Source: Mycolicibacterium sp. P1-18 (GTDB lineage Bacteria; Actinomycetota; Actinomycetes; Mycobacteriales; Mycobacteriaceae). Taken from it: a stretch of DNA of 64,000 nt. The notes under the pieces are model-generated. The model saw nothing but the letters and a program-made list of their open reading frames with translations, made no database searches and had not been told where the DNA came from. The stretch's first letter is position 1. Every line of letters starts with the position of its first letter. The position numbers and the translations under genes are program-made. The stretch covers positions 62,001 to 126,000 of the forward strand of contig NZ_NPKR01000011.1 of assembly GCF_008329535.1 (NCBI RefSeq), written 5' to 3'. Shown one piece after another: positions 24,532 to 32,201 of the stretch.

Positions 24532-25986
24532 GTGAGCTCGCCCGAAACCAACGCAACGGCTCAGATCGGCGTCACCGGACTGGCCGTGATGGGCTCCAAC
24601 ATCGCGCGCAACTTCGCCCACCACGGCTACACCGTGGCCCTGCACAACCGCACCACCGCGAAGATCGACGCGCTGCTCGAGGCGCACGGCTCCGAGGGCA
24701 ACTTCGTGCGCGGCGACACGATCCCGGAATTCCTGGCCACGCTGGAGAAGCCCCGCCGCGTTCTGATCATGGTGAAGGCCGGCGACCCGACCGACGCCGT
24801 GATCAACGAGCTCGCCGACGCGATGGAGGAGGGCGACATCATCATCGACGGCGGCAACTCGCTCTACACCGACACCATCCGCCGCGAGAAGGCCATCCGC
24901 GAACGCGGTCTGCACTACGTCGGCGCCGGAATCTCCGGTGGTGAGGAAGGTGCGCTCAACGGCCCGTCGATCATGCCCGGCGGTCCGGCCGAGTCCTACA
25001 AGTCGCTCGGCCCGCTGCTGGAGGAGATCTCCGCCCACGTCGACGGCGTGCCGTGCTGCACCCACATCGGGCCCGACGGCGCGGGACACTTCGTCAAGAT
25101 GGTGCACAACGGCATCGAGTACTCCGACATGCAGCTCATCGGCGAGGCCTACCAGCTGCTGCGCGACGGCCTGGGCAAGACCGCCCCCGAGATCGCCGAC
25201 ATCTTCGCCGAGTGGAACAAGGGCGACCTGGACAGCTACCTGATCGAGATCACCGCCGAGGTGCTCAAGCAGGTCGACGCCAAGACCGGCAAGCCGCTGG
25301 TCGACGTCATCCTCGACGAGGCCGAGCAGAAGGGCACCGGCCGCTGGACGGTCAAGTCCGCCCTGGACCTCGGGGTGCCGGTGACCGGCATCGCGGAGGC
25401 CGTCTTCGCCCGCGCGCTGTCCGGATCGGTCGCCCAGCGCAAGGCCACCACCGGACTGGCCGCGGGTGAACTGGGCGCCAAGCCCGAGGATGCAGCCCAG
25501 TTCGTCGACGACGTCAGCAAGGCGCTCTACGCGTCGAAGATCATCGCCTACGCCCAGGGCTTCAACCAGATTCAAGCGGGCAGCGCCGAGTACGACTGGA
25601 ACATCACCCTCGGCGACATGGCCACCATCTGGCGGGGCGGCTGCATCATCCGCGCGAAGTTCCTCAACCGCATCAAGGAGGCGTACGACGAGAACGGCGA
25701 GCTGGCCACCCTGATCGCCGCGCCGTACTTCCGCGACGCGGTCGAGGCGGGCATCGACAGCTGGCGCCGGGTCGTGGTCAAGGCCACCGAGCTGGGCATC
25801 CCGGTCCCCGGGTTCGCCTCCGCGCTGTCCTACTACGACGCGCTGCGCACCGAGCGGCTGCCCGCGGCGCTGACGCAGGGTCTGCGCGACTTCTTCGGCG
25901 CCCACACCTACGGACGCATCGACGAGGACCCCAGCAAGAAGTTCCACACCCAGTGGAGCGGTGACCGCAGCGAGTCGCCTGCGTGA
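24532..25986 (+). CDS. gnd1: 6-phosphogluconate dehydrogenase, decarboxylating
   Basis: A 484-aa NADP-dependent enzyme of the oxidative pentose phosphate pathway (Rv1844c-like). The N-terminal Rossmann motif is GVTGLAVMGSNIARNFAHHGY with the NADP-specific HNRT. The substrate-binding stretches are GAGISGGEEGALNGPSIMPGG and GPDGAGHFVKMVHNGIEY (catalytic Lys), followed by EWNKGDLDSYLIEIT. The end, AHTYGRIDEDPSKKFHTQWSGD, is the family's C-terminal tail. GTG start, 49 bp after the peptidase gene, and 7 bp before guaB1. Confidence 0.95.
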   Translation: MSSPETNATAQIGVTGLAVMGSNIARNFAHHGYTVALHNRTTAKIDALLEAHGSEGNFVRGDTIPEFLATLEKPRRVLIMVKAGDPTDAVINELADAMEEGDIIIDGGNSLYTDTIRREKAIRERGLHYVGAGISGGEEGALNGPSIMPGGPAESYKSLGPLLEEISAHVDGVPCCTHIGPDGAGHFVKMVHNGIEYSDMQLIGEAYQLLRDGLGKTAPEIADIFAEWNKGDLDSYLIEITAEVLKQVDAKTGKPLVDVILDEAEQKGTGRWTVKSALDLGVPVTGIAEAVFARALSGSVAQRKATTGLAAGELGAKPEDAAQFVDDVSKALYASKIIAYAQGFNQIQAGSAEYDWNITLGDMATIWRGGCIIRAKFLNRIKEAYDENGELATLIAAPYFRDAVEAGIDSWRRVVVKATELGIPVPGFASALSYYDALRTERLPAALTQGLRDFFGAHTYGRIDEDPSKKFHTQWSGDRSESPA

Positions 25987-25993
25987 CGTCGCG

Positions 25994-27433
25994 ATGAGAT
26001 TCCTTGAGGGGCAGCAACCCCCCTATGACCTGACCTACAACGACGTCTTCGTCGTACCGGGACGCTCCGACGTCGCATCCCGGTTCGACGTCGACCTGTC
26101 CACCGCCGACGGGTCCGGCACGACGATCCCGGTGGTCGTGGCCAACATGACCGCCGTGGCGGGCCGCCGGATGGCCGAGACGGTCGCGCGCCGGGGCGGC
26201 ATCGTCGTTCTGCCGCAAGACCTTCCGACCTCGGCGGTGCAGGACATGGTCGAGTTCGTGAAGAGCCGCGACCTCGTCGTCGACACCCCCGTGACCCTGT
26301 CGCCGGAGGACTCGGTCTCCGACGCCACCGCACTGATCCACAAGCGTGCCCACGGCGCGGCCGTGGTGGTCGACGCCGAGGGCAAGCCGGTCGGCCTGGT
26401 CACCGAGGCGTCGTGCCGTGGGGTCGACCGCTTCGCGCGCGTTCGTGACGTCGCGACGGTCGACTTCGTCACCGCGTCGGTGGGCACCGACCCGCGCTCC
26501 GTGTTCGACCAGCTCGAGCACAACCCTGTCGGGGTGGCCGTGATGACCGGACCCGACGGCCGCCTGGCCGGGGTGCTGACGCGCACGGGGGCGATCCGGG
26601 CCGGCATCTACTCCCCCGCCGTCGACGACACGGGTCGCCTGCGGATCGCGGCCGCGGTCGGCATCAACGGCGACGTCGCCGCCAAGGCGCAGGCGCTGGC
26701 CGAGGCGGGCGTCGACCTGCTGGTCGTCGACACCGCGCACGGCCACCAGCTGAAGATGCTCGACGCCATCAAGGCCGTCTCCTCCCTGGACCTCGGCCTG
26801 CCGTTGGCCGCGGGCAACGTGGTCTCGGCCGAGGGCACCCGCGACCTGATCAGCGCGGGCGCGTCGATCGTCAAGGTGGGCGTGGGACCCGGGGCGATGT
26901 GCACCACGCGGATGATGACCGGCGTCGGACGGCCGCAATTCTCGGCCGTCGTCGAATGTTCGTCGGCTGCACGACAATTGGGCGGACACGTCTGGGCCGA
27001 CGGTGGCGTGCGCCATCCGCGCGACGTCGCACTGGCCCTGGCCGCCGGTGCCGCCAACGTGATGATCGGGTCGTGGTTCGCGGGCACCTACGAGTCGCCG
27101 GGCGATCTGCTGCACGACCGGGACGACCGGTTGTACAAGGAGAGCTACGGCATGGCGTCCAAGCGTGCGGTCGCGGCCCGGACCTCGGGCGACAGCCAGT
27201 TCGACCGCGCCCGCAAGGCGTTGTTCGAGGAGGGCATCTCGACCTCGCGGATGAGCCTGGACCCGGCGCGCGGCGGCGTCGAGGACCTCCTGGACCACAT
27301 CACCTCCGGCGTGCGGAGCACCTGCACCTACGTCGGCGCGACGACACTGGAGGAACTCCACGACAAGGTGGTCCTCGGCGTGCAGTCCGCGGCGGGCTTC
27401 GCCGAAGGGCATCCGCTGCCGTCGGGCTGGTGA
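25994..27433 (+). CDS. guaB1: GuaB1, IMPDH/GMPR-family enzyme with CBS domain (GMP reductase)
   Basis: A 479-aa TIM barrel of the IMPDH/GMP-reductase family with a CBS pair inserted (about 95-215, from DTPVTLSPEDSVSDATALI to DGRLAGVLTRTGAIRAG). The catalytic Cys loop is GVGPGAMCTTRMMTGVGRPQ. The mycobacterial GuaB1 orthologue (Rv1843c) has been reported to act as a GMP reductase rather than IMP dehydrogenase, salvaging guanine nucleotides. ATG at 25994 (MRFLEGQQPPYDLTYND) gives the orthologue's length; an in-frame ATG at 25961 lies within gnd1. Confidence 0.92.
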   Translation: MRFLEGQQPPYDLTYNDVFVVPGRSDVASRFDVDLSTADGSGTTIPVVVANMTAVAGRRMAETVARRGGIVVLPQDLPTSAVQDMVEFVKSRDLVVDTPVTLSPEDSVSDATALIHKRAHGAAVVVDAEGKPVGLVTEASCRGVDRFARVRDVATVDFVTASVGTDPRSVFDQLEHNPVGVAVMTGPDGRLAGVLTRTGAIRAGIYSPAVDDTGRLRIAAAVGINGDVAAKAQALAEAGVDLLVVDTAHGHQLKMLDAIKAVSSLDLGLPLAAGNVVSAEGTRDLISAGASIVKVGVGPGAMCTTRMMTGVGRPQFSAVVECSSAARQLGGHVWADGGVRHPRDVALALAAGAANVMIGSWFAGTYESPGDLLHDRDDRLYKESYGMASKRAVAARTSGDSQFDRARKALFEEGISTSRMSLDPARGGVEDLLDHITSGVRSTCTYVGATTLEELHDKVVLGVQSAAGFAEGHPLPSGW

Positions 27434-27490
27434 CCTTGGCGGCAGCCCCGCTACGATTGGAACATCTCGTCGCCGATCGAAGGGGAACAC

Positions 27491-27613
27491 GTGCCGCAGG
27501 CACCCGCCGAGGCCCCGGAACCTGAACGGGCCTCCCCGGAGCCATCCGACGCCGAACCCTCTAGTAGGAAGCCGGGCCTCGTGCCCGGCGCCCGTGGTGT
27601 GTGCCTCCGATGA
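27491..27613 (+). CDS. Candidate 40-codon Pro/acid-rich upstream ORF (leader peptide)
   Basis: GTG at 27491, preceded by AAGGGG, opens a 40-codon frame whose first 25 residues contain seven Pro and six Glu/Asp (VPQAPAEAPEPERASPEPSD...). It ends ...RGVCLR with TGA overlapping the ATG of the next gene (ATGA, 27610-27613). TACGAT at 27452-27457 is a candidate -10. The overlap and Shine-Dalgarno sequence suggest real translation and coupling. Pro/acid-rich leaders precede Mg transport genes in enterobacteria (MgtL, MgtP), and the gene downstream is a CNNM/CorC-type putative Mg exporter. Not shown to be expressed. Confidence 0.5.
   Translation: MPQAPAEAPEPERASPEPSDAEPSSRKPGLVPGARGVCLR
27571..27589 (+). 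promoter_or_regulatory. Hairpin within the upstream ORF
   Basis: GCCGGGC-CTCGT-GCCCGGC forms a 7-bp GC stem, 20 bp before the CNNM gene's ATG. It is positioned where ribosome stalling or release in the upstream ORF could change folding. Confidence 0.4.
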
Positions 27614-28965
27614 GCCTTGCCCTCAGTCTGCTCGCCTTTCTGCTGTTGACGGCGGGGACGGCTCTCTTCGTCGCCGCCGAGTTCTCGCTGACCGCACTGG
27701 AACGCAGCACTGTCGAAGCCAACGCCAAGTCCGGCGGCTGGCGTGACGCCTACGTCCAGAAGGCGCACCGCAGCCTGTCGTTCCAGCTGTCCGGCGCCCA
27801 GCTCGGCATCTCGATCACGACGCTGGCCACCGGTTATCTGGCCGAACCCGTCGTCGCCACGCTGCTGCACGCACCGCTGAACCTGATCGGCGTGCCCGAG
27901 CGCATGGTCGACGGGATCTCCCTGGGTCTGGCGCTGCTGATCGCCACGTCGGTGTCGATGATCTTCGGCGAGCTGGTGCCCAAGAATCTGGCCGTCGCCA
28001 AACCCTCGCCCACCGCACGGTGGGCGGCCCCGCCGCAGTGGTGGTTCTCCCGCTTCCTGACCCCGGCCATCAAGGTCACCAACGGCACCGCGAACTGGAT
28101 CCTGCGCCGGCTCGGCATCGAACCGGCCGAGGAACTGCGGTCGGCCCGCTCCCCCCAGGAGCTGGTCTCCCTGGTGCGCACCTCCAAGCGCAGCGGCTCC
28201 CTGGACGCCAGCACCGCCGACCTGGTGGACCGGTCGCTGCAGTTCGGTGAACGCTCCGCCGAGGAGCTCATGACGCCGCGCTCGAAGATCGAGTCGCTGC
28301 ACGTCGACGACACCGTCGCCGACCTCGTGCTCAAGGCCATCGACACCGGGTTCTCCCGGTTCCCGATCACCGCGGGCGACCTGGACGAGACGGTCGGCAT
28401 CGTGCACGTCAAGCAGGCGTTCGCCGTCCCCGTCGCCGACCGCGCCACCACGCAGCTCGTCGCCATCGCCCGGCCCGTGTCCACGGTGCCGTCGAGCCTC
28501 GACGGCGACGCCGTGATGACCCAGATCCGCGCCAACGGGCTGCAGACCGCGCTGGTGGTCGACGAATACGGCGGCACCGCGGGCATGGTCACCGTCGAGG
28601 ACCTCATCGAGGAAATCGTCGGCGACGTCCGCGACGAGCACGACGACGCCACCCTCGACGTGGTCGAAATGCGCAACGGGTGGCGCATCTCGGGCCTGCT
28701 GCGCATCGACGAAGTCGAGAGCGAGACGTCCTTCCGGCCGCCGGAGGGCGACTACGAAACGATCGGCGGGCTCATCCTGCAGGAGCTCGGTCACATCCCC
28801 GAGCCCGGCGAGACCGTCGAGCTCACCGAGTTCGACCCCGACGGTCCGCTGGACGATCCCGTGCACTGGCAGGCGACCGTGATCCAGATGGACGGCCGTC
28901 GCATCGACCTGCTGGAGCTCACCGAACTGGGCCGCCGCGGCGACTCCGAGGAGGGGGGTCGCTGA
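27610..28965 (+). CDS. CNNM/CorC (DUF21-CBS-CorC_HlyC) membrane protein, Rv1842c-like
   Basis: A 451-aa protein. The DUF21 transmembrane domain (about 1-190) begins SLLAFLLLTAGTALFVAAEFSLTALERS and includes LSGAQLGISITTLATGYLAEP and FGELVPKNLAVAKP. A CBS pair follows (about 215-335: ELMTPRSKIESLHVD...FSRFPI...LVVDEYGGTAGMVTVEDLIEEIVGD), then a C-terminal CorC_HlyC domain ending near 440. The family includes Mg/Co exporters and CNNM transporters; substrate here is inferred. The start MSLALSLLAFLL fits the family. It overlaps the next paralogue by one base (TGATG). Confidence 0.88.
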   Translation: MSLALSLLAFLLLTAGTALFVAAEFSLTALERSTVEANAKSGGWRDAYVQKAHRSLSFQLSGAQLGISITTLATGYLAEPVVATLLHAPLNLIGVPERMVDGISLGLALLIATSVSMIFGELVPKNLAVAKPSPTARWAAPPQWWFSRFLTPAIKVTNGTANWILRRLGIEPAEELRSARSPQELVSLVRTSKRSGSLDASTADLVDRSLQFGERSAEELMTPRSKIESLHVDDTVADLVLKAIDTGFSRFPITAGDLDETVGIVHVKQAFAVPVADRATTQLVAIARPVSTVPSSLDGDAVMTQIRANGLQTALVVDEYGGTAGMVTVEDLIEEIVGDVRDEHDDATLDVVEMRNGWRISGLLRIDEVESETSFRPPEGDYETIGGLILQELGHIPEPGETVELTEFDPDGPLDDPVHWQATVIQMDGRRIDLLELTELGRRGDSEEGGR

Positions 28966-30017
28966 TGGGATCCGACGTCTTCGGCGTGCTCCTCACGGTG
29001 GTGCTGCTCGGCGCCAACGCGTTCTTCGTGGGTGCGGAGTTCGCCCTGATCTCCGCGCGCCGCGACCGCCTCGAAGCCCTTGCCGAGCAGGGCAAGAAGA
29101 GTGCCGTCACCGTCATCCGGGCCGGTGAGCGGCTGTCGCTGATGCTGGCCGGCGCGCAGTTGGGCATCACCATCTGCTCGATCCTGCTGGGCCGGGTCGG
29201 CGAACCCGCGGTGGCGCACCTGCTCGAGGTGCCGTTCGGCCTGCTGGGCATCCCCGACACGATCCTGCACACGGTCTCGTTCGTCATCGCGCTCGGCGTC
29301 GTGGTGACCCTGCACGTGCTGCTCGGCGAGATGGTGCCGAAGAACATCGCCATCGCCGGGCCGGAATCCGCGGCAATGCTCTTGATCCCCCCGTACCTGG
29401 TCTACATGCGGCTGGCCAAGCCGTTCATCGCGTTCTACAACTGGTGCGCGAACACCACCCTGCGATCGTTCGGGGTGGAGCCCAAGGACGAGCTCGACGT
29501 CACGGTGTCCACGGTGGAGCTCTCCGAGATGATCGCCGAGTCGCTGTCGGAGGGTCTGCTGGATCCCGAGGAGCACGGCAGGCTGACCCGCGCGCTGCAG
29601 GTGCGCACGCACGTGGTGGCCGACGTCGCGATCCCCCTGGCCGACATCCGGGCGGTGCCGGTGGCGGGTCCCGGGCTCGGGCCCACCGTCGCGGCGATCG
29701 AACGGGCCCTCGTCGACACCGGGTACTCCCGCTTCCCCGTCACCGACACCAGCGGAACCTTCCTCGGCTACCTGCACATCAAGGACGTGCTGGGCCTGAT
29801 GAACGATCCCGACGCGGTCGTCGACCTGACCACGGTCCGCGCGCTGCCACGGCTGGCCGCGTCGCTGCCCGTCCCGGACGCCCTGACCCGGCTACGCCGC
29901 GACAACAGTCACCTGGCCCTCGTCACCACCGACGAGCGGGTGACGGCAGTCGTGGCGCTGGAGGACCTGGTCGAGGATCTGGTGGGGACGGTGCGCGACG
30001 GGACGCACCGTGTCTGA
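28965..30017 (+). CDS. CNNM/CorC-type membrane protein without CorC_HlyC domain, Rv1841c-like
   Basis: A 350-aa paralogue of the preceding gene: a DUF21 domain (LLGANAFFVGAEFALISARRDRLEAL; LAGAQLGITICSILLGRVGEP; LLGEMVPKNIAIAGP) and a CBS pair (about 215-345) ending LVTTDERVTAVVALEDLVEDLVGTVRDG. The C-terminal CorC_HlyC domain of its partner is absent. The two probably form a heteromer. Start ATG at 28965 within TGATG, AGGAGGGG upstream. It overlaps the next gene by 8 bp. Confidence 0.88.
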   Translation: MGSDVFGVLLTVVLLGANAFFVGAEFALISARRDRLEALAEQGKKSAVTVIRAGERLSLMLAGAQLGITICSILLGRVGEPAVAHLLEVPFGLLGIPDTILHTVSFVIALGVVVTLHVLLGEMVPKNIAIAGPESAAMLLIPPYLVYMRLAKPFIAFYNWCANTTLRSFGVEPKDELDVTVSTVELSEMIAESLSEGLLDPEEHGRLTRALQVRTHVVADVAIPLADIRAVPVAGPGLGPTVAAIERALVDTGYSRFPVTDTSGTFLGYLHIKDVLGLMNDPDAVVDLTTVRALPRLAASLPVPDALTRLRRDNSHLALVTTDERVTAVVALEDLVEDLVGTVRDGTHRV

Positions 30018-30906
30018 GACGGTCCTCGAGCACGCGGTGCTCGAGGAATCGGAGTGGACGCGACGCGAGCGCACGCACCTGGAGCGGGCCGAGCGCTTCC
30101 TCGGACCGCACGATGCGCGGGCTCGACGGGGCGAGGCGCACCCGGTGTGGGACTTCCTGTTCAGCTACTACAGCCTGCGGCCCCGGCAGTTGCGTCGCTG
30201 GCATCCCGGGTTCGGCGTCGCCCTCGCGGGTGCGGCCGCGGAGCCGTTCCTCGACCGGGCGGGCTACCACCGACGCGGCGGCGTCGTGGCGGTGAGCCCC
30301 GACTATCTGCGCACGCGCCTGGACACCGTCGCCTTCGTCGCCGGGCTGCTCCGGGCCACGTCCGAACGCCCCGCCCGGTTGAACTGCTTCGGGATGCACG
30401 AGTGGGCGATGGTCTACCGGAGCGTCGACGTCCGTCACGGCCAGGTACCGCTGCGGCTCGGCGCGGCGGGCACCGACGAGGTGGTCGATTCGATTCCGTT
30501 GCGCTGCAGCCACTTCGACGCCTATCGCTTCTTCACCGAGCCCGCCGCACCGCGCAACGCCGAGGCACTGAGCCGCGAGACCCAGGTCGCCACCGAACAA
30601 CCGGGCTGCGTGCACGCGAACATGGATCTGTACAAGTGGAGTTACAAGCTGGGGCCGCTGGTGTCCTCGGAACTGCTGATGGACTGCCTCGACCTGGCCG
30701 CCCGCGCCCGAGAGCTCGACATGCGGGCCAGCCCCTACGACCTGGCCGGCTTCGGAATCGAGCCGATCGCCGTCGAGGAGGCGGCCGGCCGCACCGAGTA
30801 CGTGCGTCAGCAGCGCGACGTCGCCGACCGCTCGGCCCCGCTGCGCGCGGCGCTCCTGGACCGGTGTGACGAGCTCCTCGCCGCCGCCTCGCCCGGTGCC
30901 GCGTGA
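30010..30906 (+). CDS. Conserved actinobacterial protein often labelled 3-methyladenine DNA glycosylase
   Basis: A 298-aa soluble protein. The conserved landmarks are HPVWDFLFSYYSLRPRQLRRWHPGFGVAL, LNCFGMHEWAMVYR, VPLRLGAAGTDEVVD, CSHFDAYRFFTEPA, EQPGCVHANMDLYKWSYKL and DMRASPYDLAGF. Databases often carry a glycosylase label for this family, but I see no HhH or alkyladenine-glycosylase motif supporting it. The conserved His, Cys and Asp patches suggest an enzyme of unknown activity. GTG start overlaps the CNNM gene, and the stop overlaps the next GTG (GTGA). Confidence 0.6.
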   Translation: MSETVLEHAVLEESEWTRRERTHLERAERFLGPHDARARRGEAHPVWDFLFSYYSLRPRQLRRWHPGFGVALAGAAAEPFLDRAGYHRRGGVVAVSPDYLRTRLDTVAFVAGLLRATSERPARLNCFGMHEWAMVYRSVDVRHGQVPLRLGAAGTDEVVDSIPLRCSHFDAYRFFTEPAAPRNAEALSRETQVATEQPGCVHANMDLYKWSYKLGPLVSSELLMDCLDLAARARELDMRASPYDLAGFGIEPIAVEEAAGRTEYVRQQRDVADRSAPLRAALLDRCDELLAAASPGAA

Positions 30907-32153
30907 GGTTCCGGCTGACCACGGTCGGAGCATTCGCCTGTGTCACCGCGCTTCTCGCGGCGTGCGGCACCACGGCGACCGATCCCGCCTCGGCACACAC
31001 CGGACCACCCCGGGGCCCGGCCATCGCGGCCGACTTCAGCGGCACCGGACCCGGCGCACTGGTGTCGGCCGAGGGACTGGTCGACCTCGACACCGCCCTG
31101 CGGGAGAAGACCTCGCTCGCGGCGCGGATCGTCTACGAATCCACCTCCGGGATCAACGACAGCCACGTGCTGGTGTCGGGAGCGGTCTTCGTGCCGAAGG
31201 GCGACCCGCCACCGGGCGGGTGGCGGATCGTCGCCTACGCCCATCCCGCGACGGGGATCGACGCGCCGTGCGCGCCGTCCGCCTCGCCGTCGCTGCTCGG
31301 GTCGGCCGGTGACGTCGCCGCCCTGCTGGACGCCGGGTACGTGGTGACCGCCACCGACTATCAGGGCCTCGGACTTCGCGACGACGACCACTCGGCGACG
31401 GACCCCACGATCGGGCCCTACAACGGCTACCACCCGTTCCTGGACTCGACGACCGAGGGGTACGACGTCATCGACTCGGTGCGAGCCGCCCGCACGCTGG
31501 TGCCCGCCGCGTCGAACGCGTTCGCCGCCTACGGCATTGGGCAGGGCGGCCAGGCGGTGTGGGCCGGTGACGAGCTGGCCGCCGACTACCGCGGTGGCCT
31601 GACCCTGGTGGGCGTCGCCGCCGTCCGGCCGACCGCCGCGCTCGGCGGACTGGCCGACGCCGCCGCCGCGGGCACCCTGACCAGGGATCAGCAGCTGACG
31701 TTGCAACGCTTCCTCGCCTCGCTGGCCAAGGAGTACGACGACGTCGACCTGGATGCCTATCGTCACGGCGTGATGCAGCGCAACTGGCAGACGTTGTCGG
31801 CGTGCTGGGGTCCGGCGGCGTCGCAGCGGGCGACGATCGCCGACACCCTCGGTCCCGACGACCTGCGTCCCGACGGCGACGAGGCCACCCGGCTGCTTCG
31901 CGGCTATCTGCAGAAGACGTCCCTGCCGCAGGCGCCGACCGCCGCGCCCATGGTGGTCGTGCCCGACGGCGCGGACGGCCTGATCCCGACGGCGCAGACG
32001 GACGCGGCACTCGCCAAGGCCTGCGCCATGGGCGACGTCGTGTCCTCGAGCGCCCCGGACGACGGCGACCCCATGCCGGGGCTCATCGGCTGGATGGGCG
32101 ACCGGTTCGACGGGGTTCCCGCGGCGAACGACTGCCCCGCCGCCGCCAGCTGA
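30903..32153 (+). CDS. Secretory-lipase-family lipoprotein with altered nucleophile elbow
   Basis: A 416-aa exported protein. The signal peptide ends in the lipobox LLAAC (Cys at residue 21), so it is a lipoprotein. The body resembles secretory lipases (LIP family): VAYAHPATGID, DAGYVVTATDYQGLGLRD, a possible acid segment VVVPDGADGLIPTAQTDAAL and late Cys residues. The nucleophile elbow usually reads GHSQGG; here it is YGIGQGGQAVW, with Gly where Ser is expected. It is probably inactive as an esterase or has another role. GTG start coupled to the preceding gene. Confidence 0.72.
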   Translation: MRFRLTTVGAFACVTALLAACGTTATDPASAHTGPPRGPAIAADFSGTGPGALVSAEGLVDLDTALREKTSLAARIVYESTSGINDSHVLVSGAVFVPKGDPPPGGWRIVAYAHPATGIDAPCAPSASPSLLGSAGDVAALLDAGYVVTATDYQGLGLRDDDHSATDPTIGPYNGYHPFLDSTTEGYDVIDSVRAARTLVPAASNAFAAYGIGQGGQAVWAGDELAADYRGGLTLVGVAAVRPTAALGGLADAAAAGTLTRDQQLTLQRFLASLAKEYDDVDLDAYRHGVMQRNWQTLSACWGPAASQRATIADTLGPDDLRPDGDEATRLLRGYLQKTSLPQAPTAAPMVVVPDGADGLIPTAQTDAALAKACAMGDVVSSSAPDDGDPMPGLIGWMGDRFDGVPAANDCPAAAS

Positions 32154-32201
32154 CCTCACCGCCCACAGCAGATCCACGAGCGCGTTTGCCATACATGGTC
32201 G

